Positions 1 to 8,788 of a DNA stretch of 64,000 bases are shown here, in pieces. Every line of letters begins with the position of its first letter. The first letter of the stretch is position 1. The position numbers were made by a program, and so were the translations under genes. This stretch comes from Marinobacterium weihaiense. Lineage in GTDB: Bacteria > Pseudomonadota > Gammaproteobacteria > Pseudomonadales > Balneatricaceae. Where the stretch lies: the NCBI RefSeq assembly GCF_019061305.1, contig NZ_JAHQZT010000001.1:327398-391397 (forward strand), in the 5' to 3' direction. The notes under the pieces are model-generated. The model searched no databases. It saw only the letters and a program-made list of their open reading frames with translations, and was not told where the DNA came from.

Positions 1-1
1 C

Positions 2-2251
2 TTTGAAACCACTGACCAGCGCCATGCTCTCAATGTATTCCTGACCCGCCTGCTGTTCTGCTACTTCGCCGAAGACACCGGCATTTTCAAATCAGGCGCC
101 TTCACCCGAGTAATAACTGAGGCCAGCAGCGACAGCGGCGAAGACTTGCCGATCTTGCTGGCGCAGCTATTCACGGTGATGAATCAACCCGAATCGGACC
201 GCCCTGCTGATCTGCCGGCGCACATCAGCCAGTTCCCTTACGTCAACGGCGGCCTATTCAGCGATGACCTGCAAATGCCCATCATTGGCGCCAGAGCACG
301 GCGCATGATGATCGAGTGCGGCCAGCTCAACTGGGAAGCAGTAAACCCGGATATCTTCGGCTCGATGTTCCAAGCGGTTGTGGATGAGGAAAGTCGTGAC
401 AGCCTGGGCCAGCACTACACTTCTGTGCCCAACATCATGAAGGTGATCCGACCACTGTTTCTGGATGACCTCTATGCCAGCTTGGATAGCGCCAAAGGCC
501 AGCGCAAGAAACTGGAATCCCTGCTGGAGCGTCTGACCCGAGTTCGGATATTCGACCCGGCAATGGGATCAGGCAACTTTCTGATCATCGCCTACAAGGA
601 GCTGCGCCGACTGGAGATGGCGGTTTTGCGTGAGTTGCAGGCCGTCAATCTGAAGAACGCAATGCAGATGCAGCAAAATGAGTTCTTCATGAGCGGTATC
701 CGTCTGAGCCAGTTCTACGGCATCGAAATTGATGACGCAGCCCACGAGATCGCACAGCTTTCGTTATGGCTGGCTGAGCACCAGATGAACACTCTGTTTG
801 CCAAGGAGTTCGGCCATGCTGAACCTCTGCTGCCATTGAAGGATTATGGCCATCTGGTACTGGGTAACAGCCTGCGTATGGACTGGAATGCGGTATGCCC
901 GAATGATGGCGAGGCCGAGGTGTTTGTATGCGGCAACCCTCCATTTGTCGGGCATGGCAACAGAGGGGATGAACAACTTGACGATATGAAACTTACGATC
1001 GGCAAAGCCGTCCGCACGTATAAATCGCTCGATTACGTTGCTTGCTGGTTCTATCTTGCAGCCGTTTACTGCAGTTCGGGCAATGCAAACGCCGCCTTTG
1101 TATCAACTAACTCTATCTGTCAGGGCAAGCAGACCGGGCTTCTTTGGCCAGTTATTCTTGGGCAAGGAGTAAAGATAGACTTTGCCTATCAGACATTCTC
1201 ATGGAAAAACAGCGCACAGGGTAATGCAGGCGTACATGTCGTGATCATCGGGTTGAGCAGACAAGAGCGTCAGCGGCGACTGTTTACTCGCATCCAAGGT
1301 GAGTGGCATCTACACAAGCCTGATAACATAAGCCCGTATCTACTCGAAGGCGGTAACACTGTAGTCAGTGAGCGCAGGAAAGCGCTTGTTGCTGATATAC
1401 CCAACATGATTTTCGGCAATATGCCAAATGACGGCGGCCACCTGTTACTGAGCACTGAAGAGAAAAATGCTCTTGTAGCACAGACACCGGAAGTAAGTGG
1501 ATGCATTAAGCGTTTACTGGGTGCCCAAGAGTTTTTGCAGGACAAAGAACGTTGGTGCCTCTGGTTAACGGATGAACATGCCAAAAAGTTACAGCAGCTA
1601 CCCGAGATAGATCGACGGATAAAGTTGGTTGAGTCTACGCGGCTTGCTAGTAGTGACGCAGGGACAAGAAAACTTGCCGAGCGTCCGCATCAATTTCGTG
1701 ACCTGAACAATCCAGACTCATTCATCCTTGTACCAAGCGTCACCTCTGAGCGCCGTACTTACGCACCCATTGGAATATTTGATAGCAGCGTTATTGCAAC
1801 CAATCTTGCCATGATCATCCCCAACGGCACCCTCTATGAGTTCGCTATCCTGTCTACCCAAATGCACATGGACTGGCTGCGCCTGGTCGGTGGACGGCTG
1901 AAAAGTGACTACCGCTATTCAGCAACACTGGTTTACAACACCTTCCCTTGGCCGAATGCCAGTGACAATCAGCGCAGTATGATTGAGAAGCTGGGCAGGC
2001 AGATCATCTTGACCCGAGGTGCGCACCCGGACAAAACGCTGGCGCAAATGTACGATCCCGACAAAATGCCGGACGATCTGCTGCAGGCACACCAGGCACT
2101 CGACCTTGCCGTAGAGCGCCTGTACCGAGAGCGCCCCTTCCGTGATACGGCCGAGCGGCAGGAGTTTTTGTTGGCTCGCTATGAAGCATTGATCGAAGCA
2201 GAACAGCGTAACACCAAGACCGGCGCAAGACGGCGTACATCAAGCGACTGA
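2..2251 (+). CDS. MmeI-like class I DNA methyltransferase, 5' truncated by window edge
   Basis: Probable N6-adenine DNA methyltransferase of the MmeI/type IIG family, which modifies host DNA and in some members also cuts it. The frame is open from base 2, so the true start and any N-terminal nuclease lie outside the window. The first codons read HALNVFLTRLLFCYFAED, the typical helical linker of MmeI-like enzymes. SAM-binding motif I (FDPAMGSGNF) is at 551-580 and catalytic motif IV (NPPF) at 935-946. The C-terminal half (about 1270-2100) should be the target-recognition part and ends in a short helical tail. It is followed by a toxin-antitoxin pair, a helicase and a GIY-YIG nuclease on the same strand, which suggests a restriction or defence role. 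Whether this protein itself cleaves cannot be judged without its N-terminus. Confidence 0.88.
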   Translation, partial: FETTDQRHALNVFLTRLLFCYFAEDTGIFKSGAFTRVITEASSDSGEDLPILLAQLFTVMNQPESDRPADLPAHISQFPYVNGGLFSDDLQMPIIGARARRMMIECGQLNWEAVNPDIFGSMFQAVVDEESRDSLGQHYTSVPNIMKVIRPLFLDDLYASLDSAKGQRKKLESLLERLTRVRIFDPAMGSGNFLIIAYKELRRLEMAVLRELQAVNLKNAMQMQQNEFFMSGIRLSQFYGIEIDDAAHEIAQLSLWLAEHQMNTLFAKEFGHAEPLLPLKDYGHLVLGNSLRMDWNAVCPNDGEAEVFVCGNPPFVGHGNRGDEQLDDMKLTIGKAVRTYKSLDYVACWFYLAAVYCSSGNANAAFVSTNSICQGKQTGLLWPVILGQGVKIDFAYQTFSWKNSAQGNAGVHVVIIGLSRQERQRRLFTRIQGEWHLHKPDNISPYLLEGGNTVVSERRKALVADIPNMIFGNMPNDGGHLLLSTEEKNALVAQTPEVSGCIKRLLGAQEFLQDKERWCLWLTDEHAKKLQQLPEIDRRIKLVESTRLASSDAGTRKLAERPHQFRDLNNPDSFILVPSVTSERRTYAPIGIFDSSVIATNLAMIIPNGTLYEFAILSTQMHMDWLRLVGGRLKSDYRYSATLVYNTFPWPNASDNQRSMIEKLGRQIILTRGAHPDKTLAQMYDPDKMPDDLLQAHQALDLAVERLYRERPFRDTAERQEFLLARYEALIEAEQRNTKTGARRRTSSD

Positions 2252-2277
2252 ATAGCCTCACCTGCACAGACACTGAC

Positions 2278-2296
2278 GTAGCTTTCAAGCTACAAT
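2278..2296 (+). promoter_or_regulatory. Palindromic operator overlapping a -10 box before the toxin gene
   Basis: A perfect inverted repeat GTAGCT-TTCA-AGCTAC (2278-2293) overlaps a consensus-like -10 hexamer TACAAT (2291-2296). No good -35 hexamer was found at standard spacing. Autorepression through such operators is known for HigBA/RelBE-type loci; here it is inferred from position and symmetry. Confidence 0.5.
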
Positions 2297-2303
2297 GGTT
2301 GAT

Positions 2304-2636
2304 ATGATTGAGCTAAAGCACTACCTGACCAGCGATGGCCATGACCCTTTTCAGGCGTGGCTCGATGCCACCAAGAAAAAGGACATTCAGGCGGCGATGC
2401 GCGTGTTGACCCGCCTCAACCGACTGGCGCTGGGCAATGCCGGCGATACCAAAGCCGTTGGTGAAGGCGTGATGGAGCTGCGTATTACCTATGGCCCCGG
2501 CTATCGAGTGTATTACGCCGATATTGGCGGGCGCCGGGTGTTGCTGCTGATTGGTGGCAGCAAAAAACGCCAACAGCAGGATATCACTCAGGCCAAAGCG
2601 TTTCTGGCGGATTATCGAGAGAGAATAGAATCATGA
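2304..2636 (+). CDS. higB: RelE/ParE-superfamily toxin, HigB-type
   Basis: Small basic protein of 110 residues matching the addiction-module killer (Gp49/HigB-like) branch of the RelE fold. Members cut mRNA, usually on the ribosome. Visible family features are the N-terminus MIELKHYLTSDGHDPFQAWLD, the central block ELRITYGPGYRVYYA and the C-terminal GGSKKRQQQDI. An upstream in-frame ATG at 2295 overlaps the likely -10 box, so 2304 is preferred; the message may then be leaderless. The stop overlaps the antitoxin start by 4 bases (ATGA), and toxin-first order is typical of HigBA. Activity is inferred from family membership. Confidence 0.85.
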   Translation: MIELKHYLTSDGHDPFQAWLDATKKKDIQAAMRVLTRLNRLALGNAGDTKAVGEGVMELRITYGPGYRVYYADIGGRRVLLLIGGSKKRQQQDITQAKAFLADYRERIES

Positions 2637-2941
2637 AAAACCATGACGATGCTGTAATCGAGATGCTGCGTTCCGACCCCAACATGGCGGTTGAGTACCT
2701 GCGTGCAGCGTTTGACGAACTGGACGAAGAAGGCGGCGAATCTGCCTTTTTGATCGCACTACGCCATGTAGTTGAAGCACAAGGCGGCATGACGGTAATT
2801 GCTGAACGGGCCAAAGTGTCTCGAGAAAGCCTGTACCGTGCCCTGTCACCCAAGGGTAACCCCACTCTGCGTACCATGACCGCCGTGATGCGAGCGACCG
2901 GCATCCACTTCCACGACCTGACACAGGCGGCACCACACTAA
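2633..2941 (+). CDS. higA: HigA-type antitoxin, helix-turn-helix
   Basis: Antitoxin partner of the preceding RelE-like toxin, 102 residues. The C-terminal half carries a Cro/XRE-like helix-turn-helix typical of the COG3636 addiction-module antidotes: GGMTVIAERAKVSRESLYRAL followed by NPTLRTMTAVMRATGI. The N-terminal half is acidic (DELDEEGGES), as expected for the part that may mask the toxin. It probably binds the palindrome at 2278-2293 and represses its own operon (inferred). The start overlaps the toxin stop, so the two are translationally coupled. It lies between the methyltransferase and the helicase and may stabilise the island. Confidence 0.85.
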   Translation: MKNHDDAVIEMLRSDPNMAVEYLRAAFDELDEEGGESAFLIALRHVVEAQGGMTVIAERAKVSRESLYRALSPKGNPTLRTMTAVMRATGIHFHDLTQAAPH

Positions 2942-2970
2942 CCAAACAATGAACCAGGGAGGGCTTCACA

Positions 2971-5052
2971 ATGGCCGAGTTGATCAAGGTCGAATATGCA
3001 CGCAATGGTAAAAGCGCCAGTAGTAACGCACAGGGGATGCGGGAGATGCAGGCCCGTGCCTATGCCAAGCGAGACAGCCAATACCTGCTGATCAAGGCAC
3101 CACCGGCATCAGGTAAATCACGGGCACTGATGTTCCTGGCGCTGGACAAACTAAATCGCCAGGAGCTACGCAAGGTCATTGTCGCCGTGCCGGAAAAATC
3201 CATCGGCGCCAGCTTCAAGGACACAGACCTTACCACTCATGGCTTTGAATGGGATTGGCAGGTTGAAAGCCGGCACGACCTTTGCCGTGCCGGTAATGAC
3301 AGCGGCAAGGTAGACGCCTTCCGTGCCTTTATGAATGACCCCGCCGCCAAGACACTGGTCTGTACTCACGCCACCCTGCGCTTTGCCTTCGACAAACTCA
3401 CCCCTGCCGACTTCAACGACTGTCTGGTGGCGATTGATGAGTTCCATCACGTGTCCGCTGACGAAAATAACCGGCTGGGCGCTCTGATTGATGACCTGAT
3501 ACGATCATCCAGCGCCCATATTGTTGCCATGACCGGCTCCTACTTCCGAGGCGATGCAGCCCCTATCCTGCTGCCGGACGATGAAGCCCTGTTCGATAAA
3601 GTGACCTATACCTACTATGAACAGCTCAATGGCTACCGTTACCTGAAGTCATTGGGGATCGGCTATCACTTCTATCAGGGCAGCTATCTGGATGCCATCC
3701 ATGAAGTGCTGGACCCGGAACGCAAAACCATTGTTCACATTCCCCATCGCAACAGCGGCGAAAGCACCACTGATAAGTACAGTGAAGTGGATTACATTCT
3801 GGATGCGCTGGGCAAGGTGGAAGATCAGCATGCTGAAACAGGCATCATCACCGTGCGCCACTCATCCGGCCGTCTACTGAAAGTGGCCGATCTGGTGACG
3901 GATACCCTTGTCCGCACCCACGTTCAGGAATACCTGCGCCAGGTAAACCATCGGGATGATGTCGATGTGATCATCGCACTGGGCATGGCCAAGGAGGGCT
4001 TTGACTGGCCCTACTGTGAGCATGTGCTGACCATCGGCTACCGCAACTCGATGACCGAGATTATCCAGATCATCGGCCGTGCCACCCGTGACAGCGAAGG
4101 CAAATCACACGCTCAGTTCACCAATCTGATCGCCCAGCCTGACGCCGAAGACGCAGACGTACAGAACAGCGTCAACAACCTGCTCAAGGCAATTACTGTT
4201 TCCCTGCTGATGGAGCAGGTGCTGGCGCCCAGCATCAACTTCAAACCCCGCTCTCGCATCAAGCCCGGTGAAACTGTTGAGCCCGGCACTGTGGTGATCG
4301 AAGACCGTGATGCGCCAGTGTCTCAAAAGGTGATGGATATTCTGCAGTCTGGCGGGCAGGAGGATATTATTGCCGCCCTGCTGCAGGAGCCAAAAGTCGT
4401 GGCAGCGGCCGTCACTGAGGCTACCGAGCCTGAAGTGATCAACCAGACCGAGATACCCAAGGTCATAGAGCGACTGCACCCTGATCTTGATGAAGGCGAA
4501 CGAGAGCTGCTGCGTGAAACCGTACTAACCACCATGCAAGCCCGTGCCACCGGTGGCCTGTTCAGCGAAGCGGACTTGCCAGACGGCGCACAGATATTGG
4601 AACCAGACGGTCGCTACGATACACAACCCGGCGGTGAAGCCGTCAATCCCGATCAGCGACCGGGTGAAGCGACTGATGATGATAACATCGATGCCGGCAG
4701 TGCTGGCGGCGGCCGTCAGTTCCTCAAAATCGGGGATAAGTTCGTCAACATTGAGCACTTGAACATCGACCTGATCAATCAGATCAACCCCTTCCAGGGC
4801 GCCTACGAAATTCTGTCCAAGGCGCTGACCGCACCTGTACTCAAGACCATTCAGGATGTCGTTGTCAGCAAGCGCACACAGATGACCGAAGAGGAAGCGG
4901 TGATTCTCTGGCCCCGCATCAATGCCTTTGTCCAGCAGAAGGGCCGGCCACCTTCCGTGACCAGCGACGATCAAATGGAAGTACGCTATGCCGAAGCGTT
5001 GGCCTATATTCAACAGAAGAAACGTGAGCGGATGAAAGGAGCCACCGCATGA
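2971..5052 (+). CDS. DEAD/DEAH-type superfamily 2 helicase of a defence module
   Basis: ATP-dependent helicase or translocase of 693 residues. Walker A is APPASGKS (43-50), motif II is DEFHH (156-160) and motif III is AMTGS (186-190). In the second RecA domain, GMAKEGFDWP and QIIGRATRD mark motifs V and VI. The region after about residue 450 is not a known helicase domain. It ends in a motif (AFVQQKGRPPS..., about 650-685) that recurs near the N-terminus of the next protein. A strong ribosome site (GGGAGGG) precedes the ATG. The stop overlaps the GIY-YIG gene by 4 bases, so the two are probably made together. Together with the MmeI-like methyltransferase this looks like a restriction-type defence set; the exact mechanism is unknown. 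Confidence 0.85.
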   Translation: MAELIKVEYARNGKSASSNAQGMREMQARAYAKRDSQYLLIKAPPASGKSRALMFLALDKLNRQELRKVIVAVPEKSIGASFKDTDLTTHGFEWDWQVESRHDLCRAGNDSGKVDAFRAFMNDPAAKTLVCTHATLRFAFDKLTPADFNDCLVAIDEFHHVSADENNRLGALIDDLIRSSSAHIVAMTGSYFRGDAAPILLPDDEALFDKVTYTYYEQLNGYRYLKSLGIGYHFYQGSYLDAIHEVLDPERKTIVHIPHRNSGESTTDKYSEVDYILDALGKVEDQHAETGIITVRHSSGRLLKVADLVTDTLVRTHVQEYLRQVNHRDDVDVIIALGMAKEGFDWPYCEHVLTIGYRNSMTEIIQIIGRATRDSEGKSHAQFTNLIAQPDAEDADVQNSVNNLLKAITVSLLMEQVLAPSINFKPRSRIKPGETVEPGTVVIEDRDAPVSQKVMDILQSGGQEDIIAALLQEPKVVAAAVTEATEPEVINQTEIPKVIERLHPDLDEGERELLRETVLTTMQARATGGLFSEADLPDGAQILEPDGRYDTQPGGEAVNPDQRPGEATDDDNIDAGSAGGGRQFLKIGDKFVNIEHLNIDLINQINPFQGAYEILSKALTAPVLKTIQDVVVSKRTQMTEEEAVILWPRINAFVQQKGRPPSVTSDDQMEVRYAEALAYIQQKKRERMKGATA

Positions 5053-6323
5053 TTCGCACCCGCCGTGAGCCACCGACAAGGCGCACCTTGGATGATATTT
5101 TTTCCGGTGATGATCCCCTAGGCCTACTCAATGTAACGGCTTCACGGGCATCAGCACCCACGGCGGATGAGCGACTTTTGAGCGGCTTTCAGGCTGTTGA
5201 AGCATTTGTGAGTGAAAACGGACGGGAGCCTGACCAAGACGCTGAAGACTTGCAGGAAGCCACCATGGCCGTGCGACTGGCCGCCATCAGAGCCAATCCT
5301 GAACATCGGGACACACTGGCGCAACATGACGACCTCGGCTTGCTGAGCGCCAGCACAGACACTGACGGACAGACTGGCACACCCCAGCCTGCCGGCGTGA
5401 CTGAAGCAGCCGAATTGGACAATGTAAGCTCACTGGATGACATACTCGACAGCGACCCCTTTGGTCTGTTGTCAGTGGATGCCGAAGCCGAGTCTATCTT
5501 CGAAATGACGCATGTGAGCGAGCCAGAAGAAAAGCAGCGCCCGGACGAGATTGCCAAGCGCACAGTCTGCGATGACTTCTACCGCTTCGAGCGCCTGTTT
5601 GATGAAGTGCGTGATGCTATACGCAACGGAGACGCCGAAACCGTACCGTTCAAAAAAGAGTCGCAGATTGACGAAGGCGATATGTTCATCCTCAACGGCA
5701 TGATCTGTATTGCTGATCAGGTCGGCAAAGAAAGCGTAGGTGCCGGTGCCAAGTTTAACCCCAGGCTGCGTGTCGTATTCGACAATGGTACTGAATCCAA
5801 CCTGCTGCTGCGCTCGCTGGCACGGGCACTCTACAAGGACGAAACCGGCCGCCGCATCCTGGAGCAGGATAAAGCCCTGAATGGCCTTGCAGGACTGACC
5901 CACAAAGACCAGCAAACCGGCATCATCTATATTCTGCGCTCGCTGAGCCATGACCCGGTATTGAAGCAGGTGCGGCACCTGCACAAAATAGGCTACACCG
6001 AAAAGGACTTGGACAAGCGTCTGGCCGGTGCCGAGCGCCAGCAGACCTACCTTGAAGCACCGGTAAAGGTGGTGGCGTCATTCGACTGCTACAACCTGGA
6101 CCCGCACCGCTTTGAACGACTGATCCATGCCATGCTACATAACCAGCGAGTGAACGTGACACTGCACAGCCGTGACGGTGGCACCTATCGCCCCCGTGAG
6201 TGGTTCGATGTAGAGCTGGATACCGCACGGGAAGTCGTGAAGCGCATTATTGACGGCAGCATTATCCAGTATCGGATGGATAATACGACTGGGAGGCTGG
6301 TGGAGAAGGATTTTAATATCTGA
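5049..6323 (+). CDS. GIY-YIG nuclease family protein (T5orf172/MUG113-like)
   Basis: A 424-residue protein with a C-terminal GIY-YIG nuclease-like domain. GIIYIL (291-296) and KIGYT (313-317) are the two signature strands, R324 fits the catalytic arginine and E356 fits the metal-binding glutamate. This variant resembles the T5orf172/MUG113 branch. The N-terminal part has a repeated acidic motif, LDDIFSGDDPLGLL (14-27) and LDDILDSDPFGLL (129-141), with a weaker DDLGLL copy at 94-99. A segment at 50-83 (EAFVSENGREP...) resembles the C-terminus of the upstream helicase, suggesting a shared docking element. The ATG overlaps the helicase stop. It is probably the nuclease of the module (inferred). 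Confidence 0.82.
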   Translation: MIRTRREPPTRRTLDDIFSGDDPLGLLNVTASRASAPTADERLLSGFQAVEAFVSENGREPDQDAEDLQEATMAVRLAAIRANPEHRDTLAQHDDLGLLSASTDTDGQTGTPQPAGVTEAAELDNVSSLDDILDSDPFGLLSVDAEAESIFEMTHVSEPEEKQRPDEIAKRTVCDDFYRFERLFDEVRDAIRNGDAETVPFKKESQIDEGDMFILNGMICIADQVGKESVGAGAKFNPRLRVVFDNGTESNLLLRSLARALYKDETGRRILEQDKALNGLAGLTHKDQQTGIIYILRSLSHDPVLKQVRHLHKIGYTEKDLDKRLAGAERQQTYLEAPVKVVASFDCYNLDPHRFERLIHAMLHNQRVNVTLHSRDGGTYRPREWFDVELDTAREVVKRIIDGSIIQYRMDNTTGRLVEKDFNI

Positions 6324-6376
6324 AGTTATAAAGAATACACTCGCATAGGACTATATTTCATAAAGAGGGACTTAAA

Positions 6377-7288
6377 ATGAGTGAAAGAACTAAAAATGGA
6401 TTTAGATATGTTTGGACAATAAACTTTTTATACTTTGCTTATAATTTTTTTAAAGTACTTTACGCAATTAATGGTCCTGATTTTTCAGGCGAGTTTGCAA
6501 TGGCCATTTTAAGATTCATTGGTGGATTAGTTATTTTTAGCCCTATTGCTTTTATTTTAGGCCTTATTTTTTATAAGAAAAAAGAATCAATACAGCAATC
6601 TAATAGTGAAAACCCTATATCAACGAATCAGAATGAAAAGACTGAACACTCTAAAAAAGAAACCCCTCCAAAAACAATCACAACTAGCAATTTTGAAAGC
6701 CAAGAAAAGTGGGAAGTACTTACAGAGTACTGCCCAATGATGAGTGAATATCACCAAAGACTAAATCAGTTATCGAGAGGCCTTGCAGATAGGTATATGG
6801 CAGTAGCTTGCCAAAAAAACTATCTTGATAAAGACGGAAGACTGATGAAAAGGATACTCAGTCTTTATCTGGAAAAGCACTATGGCAAAAGTGAGGAAAT
6901 ACAAAACTTTGCACTTAACCTTATCAGAGATGAAAGGCATGACGCCCTTGACTACCTTAAAAAGCATATAGATATTGTAGGCGATCAAGTTTCGCCAAGA
7001 GAAATTATTGAAAAAATAGAAGATAAGTTTTTTCAACCTTCTGATTTAATCGATGCAATAAAGAGAATCATGGCGTATAACGATTCTTTCTACAGCTGCA
7101 TACTTAATGAAAACAACCAAACGATTTTGTATTTATTTATTTCGAAACAGCTTTCATCTGTAGGTTATGATGTAGTTGAAAAGGGAAAGCAGGTTATGAT
7201 AGCTGGCAAAAAAAACAGGTATGAGTTTAACGACAGAAGTCATTTCATCCAAGAAATAAGAGGAATAGTAGACGAAATTTTAGAATAA
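6377..7288 (+). CDS. AT-rich orphan membrane-anchored protein
   Basis: Unrecognised protein of 303 residues. The N-terminus carries two predicted transmembrane helices (about 12-30 and 43-66), then a polar Lys/Glu/Asn-rich linker (67-115) and a soluble helical cytoplasmic-type domain. A purine-rich ribosome site (AGAGGGA, 6364-6370) precedes the ATG. Base composition drops sharply and the codons are strongly AT-rich compared with genes on either side, a sign of recent transfer. It follows the GIY-YIG gene by 53 bases on the same strand. Small membrane-anchored proteins with a cytosolic domain are common in anti-phage modules, but no function can be assigned. Confidence 0.7.
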   Translation: MSERTKNGFRYVWTINFLYFAYNFFKVLYAINGPDFSGEFAMAILRFIGGLVIFSPIAFILGLIFYKKKESIQQSNSENPISTNQNEKTEHSKKETPPKTITTSNFESQEKWEVLTEYCPMMSEYHQRLNQLSRGLADRYMAVACQKNYLDKDGRLMKRILSLYLEKHYGKSEEIQNFALNLIRDERHDALDYLKKHIDIVGDQVSPREIIEKIEDKFFQPSDLIDAIKRIMAYNDSFYSCILNENNQTILYLFISKQLSSVGYDVVEKGKQVMIAGKKNRYEFNDRSHFIQEIRGIVDEILE

Positions 7289-7640
7289 AATTGAATGACC
7301 AACGGGTGTAACCGTTGCAGTGTTCACCCGAGTACTCAAAAATAGTGGTACTGGCCGTTAGTGCAGCGATGAACCAGGCACCCCAAAAGTTCTAAATATT
7401 AGTGGTAGTCTTATCAGTGCACTCAATAAAAAATACGAAAGTACATCTCAACAATAGATCGATCTAAAATTGACATTTATCAGCGGATAAAATCAAAGCT
7501 AAAGTTACATCGAAAGCCAATAAAGGCTGAATCTGTAAAGCTGCCAGAATTCGACACCCAAAACCAAGAAACAAACTGCTACACGGAAATTCGATACACC
7601 AGTAAGGCCAAGAAATGAACGGAAATCTAGGGAGGACAAT
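7289..7640 (+). other. AT-rich intergenic stretch between two orphan genes
   Basis: About 350 bases with no convincing gene. A pair of short words is repeated once: TAGTGGTA with TAGTGCA at 7343-7365, and TAGTGGTA with CAGTGCA at 7400-7421. A ribosome site (GGGAGGA) lies just before the gene at 7641. No terminator or clear promoter was seen. Confidence 0.4.
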
Positions 7641-8339
7641 ATGGATTTTACCTATATAGAGTCAGAAGGTTATGAGTACGTAAACTCATTTTCAATAGTT
7701 AAAAACAAAAACTATGAAAATCCTGATTGTGTCTTTTTACCAATTTCAGATGGCAAGCTCGGTTTTAAACCAAAGCTTGAGGTCAAACTATTGAGGTATG
7801 AGGTCACCGAAACCTACTGCTGGGAACTTTTCCCGTACAAGTCTGGCCCCGAACCAAGACAAACTACCGCATTCAAACTCAAGGGAATTGGGATGATCAA
7901 TGGTGGTATGAAAGTCTGCATACTGGAGGATGAAACGCTTTATAACCAGATACCGGTTACTCTTTGGGTCGATCCAGCTTGTGTTATAGCACGCACAACA
8001 CTTTATATAGGTGAAAACTCCCCTGAATTTGTAGTTTGGATCCCTGCAGAAGGGTTCAATCAACTGTTGGTAAATCTCAGAACCCTAAGTGACCCAACTT
8101 TATATATCCGGGGCAAACTGAATCTAGGTCATGTATACATTTCCGACAGGGACATTCAACGCTGCTTTATCGATGATGACCGTAGCGACATGACATTAAA
8201 CCTATTTCGGTATCCCAAAAAGGTACTGAACTATAACGAAATCCCAGAAGAAATGCGCAAAGTACACATTGATCAGCGTCCTTCTCAACAAGCTCGAGTC
8301 AGTATCAGCTTTACAAGCCAGTTTGGAGATGTGAATTAG
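7641..8339 (+). CDS. Orphan soluble protein of the accessory island
   Basis: Unrecognised protein of 232 residues with no signal peptide, no membrane segments and no known motif. The composition is mixed alpha/beta with many aromatic residues in the first half; the last 20 residues are polar. The ATG is preceded by GGGAGGA at suitable spacing, and the reading frame is uninterrupted, which supports a real gene. Codon use is more AT-rich than the core genome but less extreme than its upstream neighbour. It is the last gene before the word-repeat array and the tRNA-Val boundary, so it is probably island cargo. Confidence 0.65.
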   Translation: MDFTYIESEGYEYVNSFSIVKNKNYENPDCVFLPISDGKLGFKPKLEVKLLRYEVTETYCWELFPYKSGPEPRQTTAFKLKGIGMINGGMKVCILEDETLYNQIPVTLWVDPACVIARTTLYIGENSPEFVVWIPAEGFNQLLVNLRTLSDPTLYIRGKLNLGHVYISDRDIQRCFIDDDRSDMTLNLFRYPKKVLNYNEIPEEMRKVHIDQRPSQQARVSISFTSQFGDVN

Positions 8340-8461
8340 CTCTGTTGGGCGTTGAGTTACCTAATTGAATCCTGACCGTGCGGGAACACCTCCACCAAAA
8401 CGCAAATAGCACTATCGAAAGCGTGCGCCCAATGGCCCCAACGAAAGCAATAAGTGTCAAA

Positions 8462-8672
8462 GTACGAATAGAAGTTCGAACTAGTTTCGTACGAATTGGA
8501 GTTCGTACCGACCGGCACAGCGAGCAAAGTTCGCAGTGAAGTTCGCGGCCTCTGGTTCGCAGTAGAGTGCAAATCAACCGGGCAAGGTACGCAGAGAAGT
8601 GCGCACAAAATTGGTACGCATTCAGGTGCGCACCAAAGCGTTAACAGGCGATGGTTAACACTGGAGTTAACA
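8462..8672. repeat. Clustered 7-bp word array with 12-bp pairing (clusters A-D)
   Basis: Non-coding array of short words of form GTNNNNA. Cluster A has words starting at 8462, 8474, 8489 and 8501 (GTACGAA, GTTCGAA, GTACGAA, GTTCGTA). Cluster B starts at 8529, 8541, 8555 and 8567 (GTTCGCA, GTTCGCG, GTTCGCA, GTGCAAA). Cluster C starts at 8587, 8599, 8614 and 8626 (GTACGCA and GTGCGCA, twice each). Cluster D is GTTAACA at 8640, 8654 and 8666. Words pair at exactly 12 bp, pairs repeat at 26-27 bp, and the inner four bases change together from cluster to cluster. Many words sit in palindromes (GTTCGAAC, GTGCGCAC, GTTAAC). The function is unknown; multiple binding sites for a DNA-binding protein or a recombination-associated region are possible. 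Confidence 0.75.
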
Positions 8673-8788
8673 GGCTCACACACATGGAAACACAGTTGCC
8701 ATCCATGCTCCATGGCGGAAGGCTGTCATGCTCGGATATTTTCCGACTCACTGGTAAATAGCAGGTAGTGACAGAACGTCACCAGCAG

